Assembly: GCF_022807995.1 (NCBI RefSeq)
Contig: NZ_CP094351.1
Location: 3,131,001 to 3,195,000 of the forward strand
Direction: 5' to 3'
Length of the DNA: 64,000 bases
Source: Pseudomonas orientalis
GTDB taxonomy: Bacteria > Pseudomonadota > Gammaproteobacteria > Pseudomonadales > Pseudomonadaceae
Under the pieces are notes generated by a model. It was given only the letters and a program-made list of their open reading frames with translations. It did not search any database and was not told the DNA's origin. Positions 62,943 to 64,000 of this stretch are shown here, in pieces. Made by a program: the position numbers and the translations under genes. Position 1 is the stretch's first letter. Each line of letters starts with the position of its first letter.

Positions 62943-63647
62943 ATGATCAAGCGTATCGCGCAAACTGCGGGTTTCACCGGTCTTTTGGCTGCCCTGTTGC
63001 TGACGCTGCTGCAAAGTTTCTGGGTCGCTCCGCTGATTTTGCAGGCCGAAACTTTCGAAAAGGCCCCGTCAGCCGCCGAGGCTGCGCATGAAAACGCGGC
63101 CGGCACGCCTGCACACGCCCATGACGCCCAGGCCTGGGAGCCGCAGGACGGCTGGCAACGCGTGTTGTCCACCACCGGTGGCAACCTGGTAGTGGCGGTC
63201 GGGTTTGCGCTGATGCTGGCCGGGCTCTATACCCTGCGTGCCCCCACCCGCACCGCCCAAGGTTTGCTGTGGGGCCTGGCCGGTTATGCAACCTTTGTAC
63301 TGGCTCCCACCCTGGGCCTGCCGCCGGAGTTGCCGGGCACCGCCGCCGCAGACCTGGCACAGCGCCAGATCTGGTGGGCCGGCACCGCCGCCTCGACGGC
63401 TGCGGGCATTGCGTTGCTGGTGTTCGGGCGCAACGGGTTGCTGAAAGTGCTGGGTGTGGCAATTCTTGTTGTGCCCCACGTGATCGGCGCTCCGCAACCC
63501 GAGGTGCATTCGATGCTGGCACCACAAGCCCTCGAAACCCGGTTCAAGATCGCGTCGCAGTTGACCAACGTTGCGTTCTGGCTGGCCCTGGGTTTGATCA
63601 GCGCCTGGCTGTTCCGCCGTCACCGCGACGAATCCTACTCGGCATGA
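62943..63647 (+). CDS. cbtA: CbtA cobalt transporter
   Basis: A 234-residue membrane protein with about five or six helices: FTGLLAALLLTLLQSFWVAPLILQAETFE, GGNLVVAVGFALMLAGLYTL, GLLWGLAGYATFVLAPTLGLPPELPG, STAAGIALLVFGRNGLLKVLGVAILVVPHVIGAPQP. The conserved QAETFE and APTLGLPPELPG segments are CbtA features. A His-rich stretch (AAHENAAGTPAHAHDA) lies in the first outer loop. ATG 62943 follows GCCGAG; the stop overlaps the cobE start (ATGA). Confidence 0.94.
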   Translation: MIKRIAQTAGFTGLLAALLLTLLQSFWVAPLILQAETFEKAPSAAEAAHENAAGTPAHAHDAQAWEPQDGWQRVLSTTGGNLVVAVGFALMLAGLYTLRAPTRTAQGLLWGLAGYATFVLAPTLGLPPELPGTAAADLAQRQIWWAGTAASTAAGIALLVFGRNGLLKVLGVAILVVPHVIGAPQPEVHSMLAPQALETRFKIASQLTNVAFWLALGLISAWLFRRHRDESYSA

Positions 63648-64000
63648 CCCTGGTCGTCGGCCTGGGCTGTCAGCGCGGCTGTGGTGCTCAGGCCCTGCTG
63701 GCGCTGGTTGACAGCGCCCTCGCCGAGGTCGGAATCGACCGCCGGCGCATCAGCGCATTGGCGAGTATCGAGCGCAAACAGGCTGAGCCAGGGCTTTTGG
63801 CACTGGCTCAGATCCTGAATGTGCCGCTGCTGTGTTTCAGTGCCGAGCACCTGAGCGCCTATGAGGACCGCTTGAGCCACAAATCCGCCGTCGCGTTTGC
63901 CCATACTCAGTGTCATGGGGTTGCCGAAAGCGCCGCCCTGGCCCTGGCCGAGCACCTCGCCGGCGCCCCTGCCCGACTGCTGATCACTCGCCGTAAAAGC
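63644..64000 (+). CDS. cobE: CobE/CbiG C-terminal-type cobalamin biosynthesis protein, cut by window edge
   Basis: 119 codons run off the right edge. The N-terminus MTLVVGLGCQRGCGAQALLALV and the segments ASIERKQAEPGLLALAQILNVPLLCFSAEHL and VAESAALALA match CobE (CbiG C-terminal domain), a small protein of the aerobic pathway with an unclear step. It overlaps cbtA by 4 bases, so uptake and ring synthesis genes are coupled. Most of the protein (usual length about 130-150) should be present. Confidence 0.9.
   Translation, partial: MTLVVGLGCQRGCGAQALLALVDSALAEVGIDRRRISALASIERKQAEPGLLALAQILNVPLLCFSAEHLSAYEDRLSHKSAVAFAHTQCHGVAESAALALAEHLAGAPARLLITRRKS

Overview
This 64 kb window is chromosomal DNA of a fluorescent Pseudomonas, most likely of the P. 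fluorescens group. Reasons: uniformly high GC, dense operons, family matches that read as Pseudomonas genes (AmpR/AmpC, ProP, AcnB, PepN, CobN), two abundant families of palindromic REP repeats (cores GTGGGAGGGGGCTTGCCCC and GTAGGAGCGAGCTTGCTCGC) in nearly every larger gap, and an ANR-type operator. I see no tRNA, rRNA, CRISPR array, prophage or transposase gene.

Layout. 1-5 kb: glgE and treS (treS cut by the left edge), the maltose-1-phosphate/trehalose branch of glucan metabolism, transcribed leftwards. 4.7-18 kb: small stress-type genes (proline-rich peptide, MgtC-like protein, DUF3203), a stand-alone ccoG, a MocR regulator, proP, a GAF protein, two AraC regulators each beside an MFS exporter (one regulator frameshifted; the other exporter is Fsr-like), DUF2834 and an amidase. 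18-24.8 kb: repeat block, small proteins, a second MocR regulator beside an EamA exporter, a Tat-type dienelactone hydrolase and the divergent ampR-ampC pair. 24.9-29 kb: a 1341-residue toxin-like protein with a possible His/Cys protease-like C-terminus. 29-34.5 kb: an RstBA-like two-component system, an MFS exporter, miaE, a universal stress gene behind a near-perfect ANR-type promoter, and DUF1289. 34.5-39 kb: acnB with a long folded leader, and a serine-type transporter. 39-45.5 kb: a secreted small protein, a leader-peptide/attenuator-like element before an isochorismatase-family hydrolase, a 2-hydroxyacid dehydrogenase, an APH-like kinase plus SDR pair, a third MocR regulator and a periplasmic cupin. 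45.5-46.3 kb: nested repeats, including a small inverted-repeat element inserted into a REP. 46.3-54 kb: nadK, metallophosphoesterase, rhomboid, yeaC, DUF2797 and pepN on the minus strand, with DUF1853 divergent.

54-64 kb is a cobalt/cobalamin region. A B12 riboswitch on the minus strand precedes cobW, cobN and an AAA+/VWA chelatase subunit (chlD-type) whose two domains lie in different frames joined at an A_AAA_AAG slippery heptamer. A second B12 riboswitch on the plus strand precedes cbtB, cbtA and cobE (cut by the right edge). Between the riboswitches sits a serralysin-type metalloprotease. Together these would import cobalt, deliver it and insert it into the corrin ring under B12 feedback.

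The observations most worth a second look are the chlD frameshift site, the attenuator-like locus near 39.8 kb, the toxin-like protein, the acnB leader, and the small inverted-repeat element at 45.6 kb.
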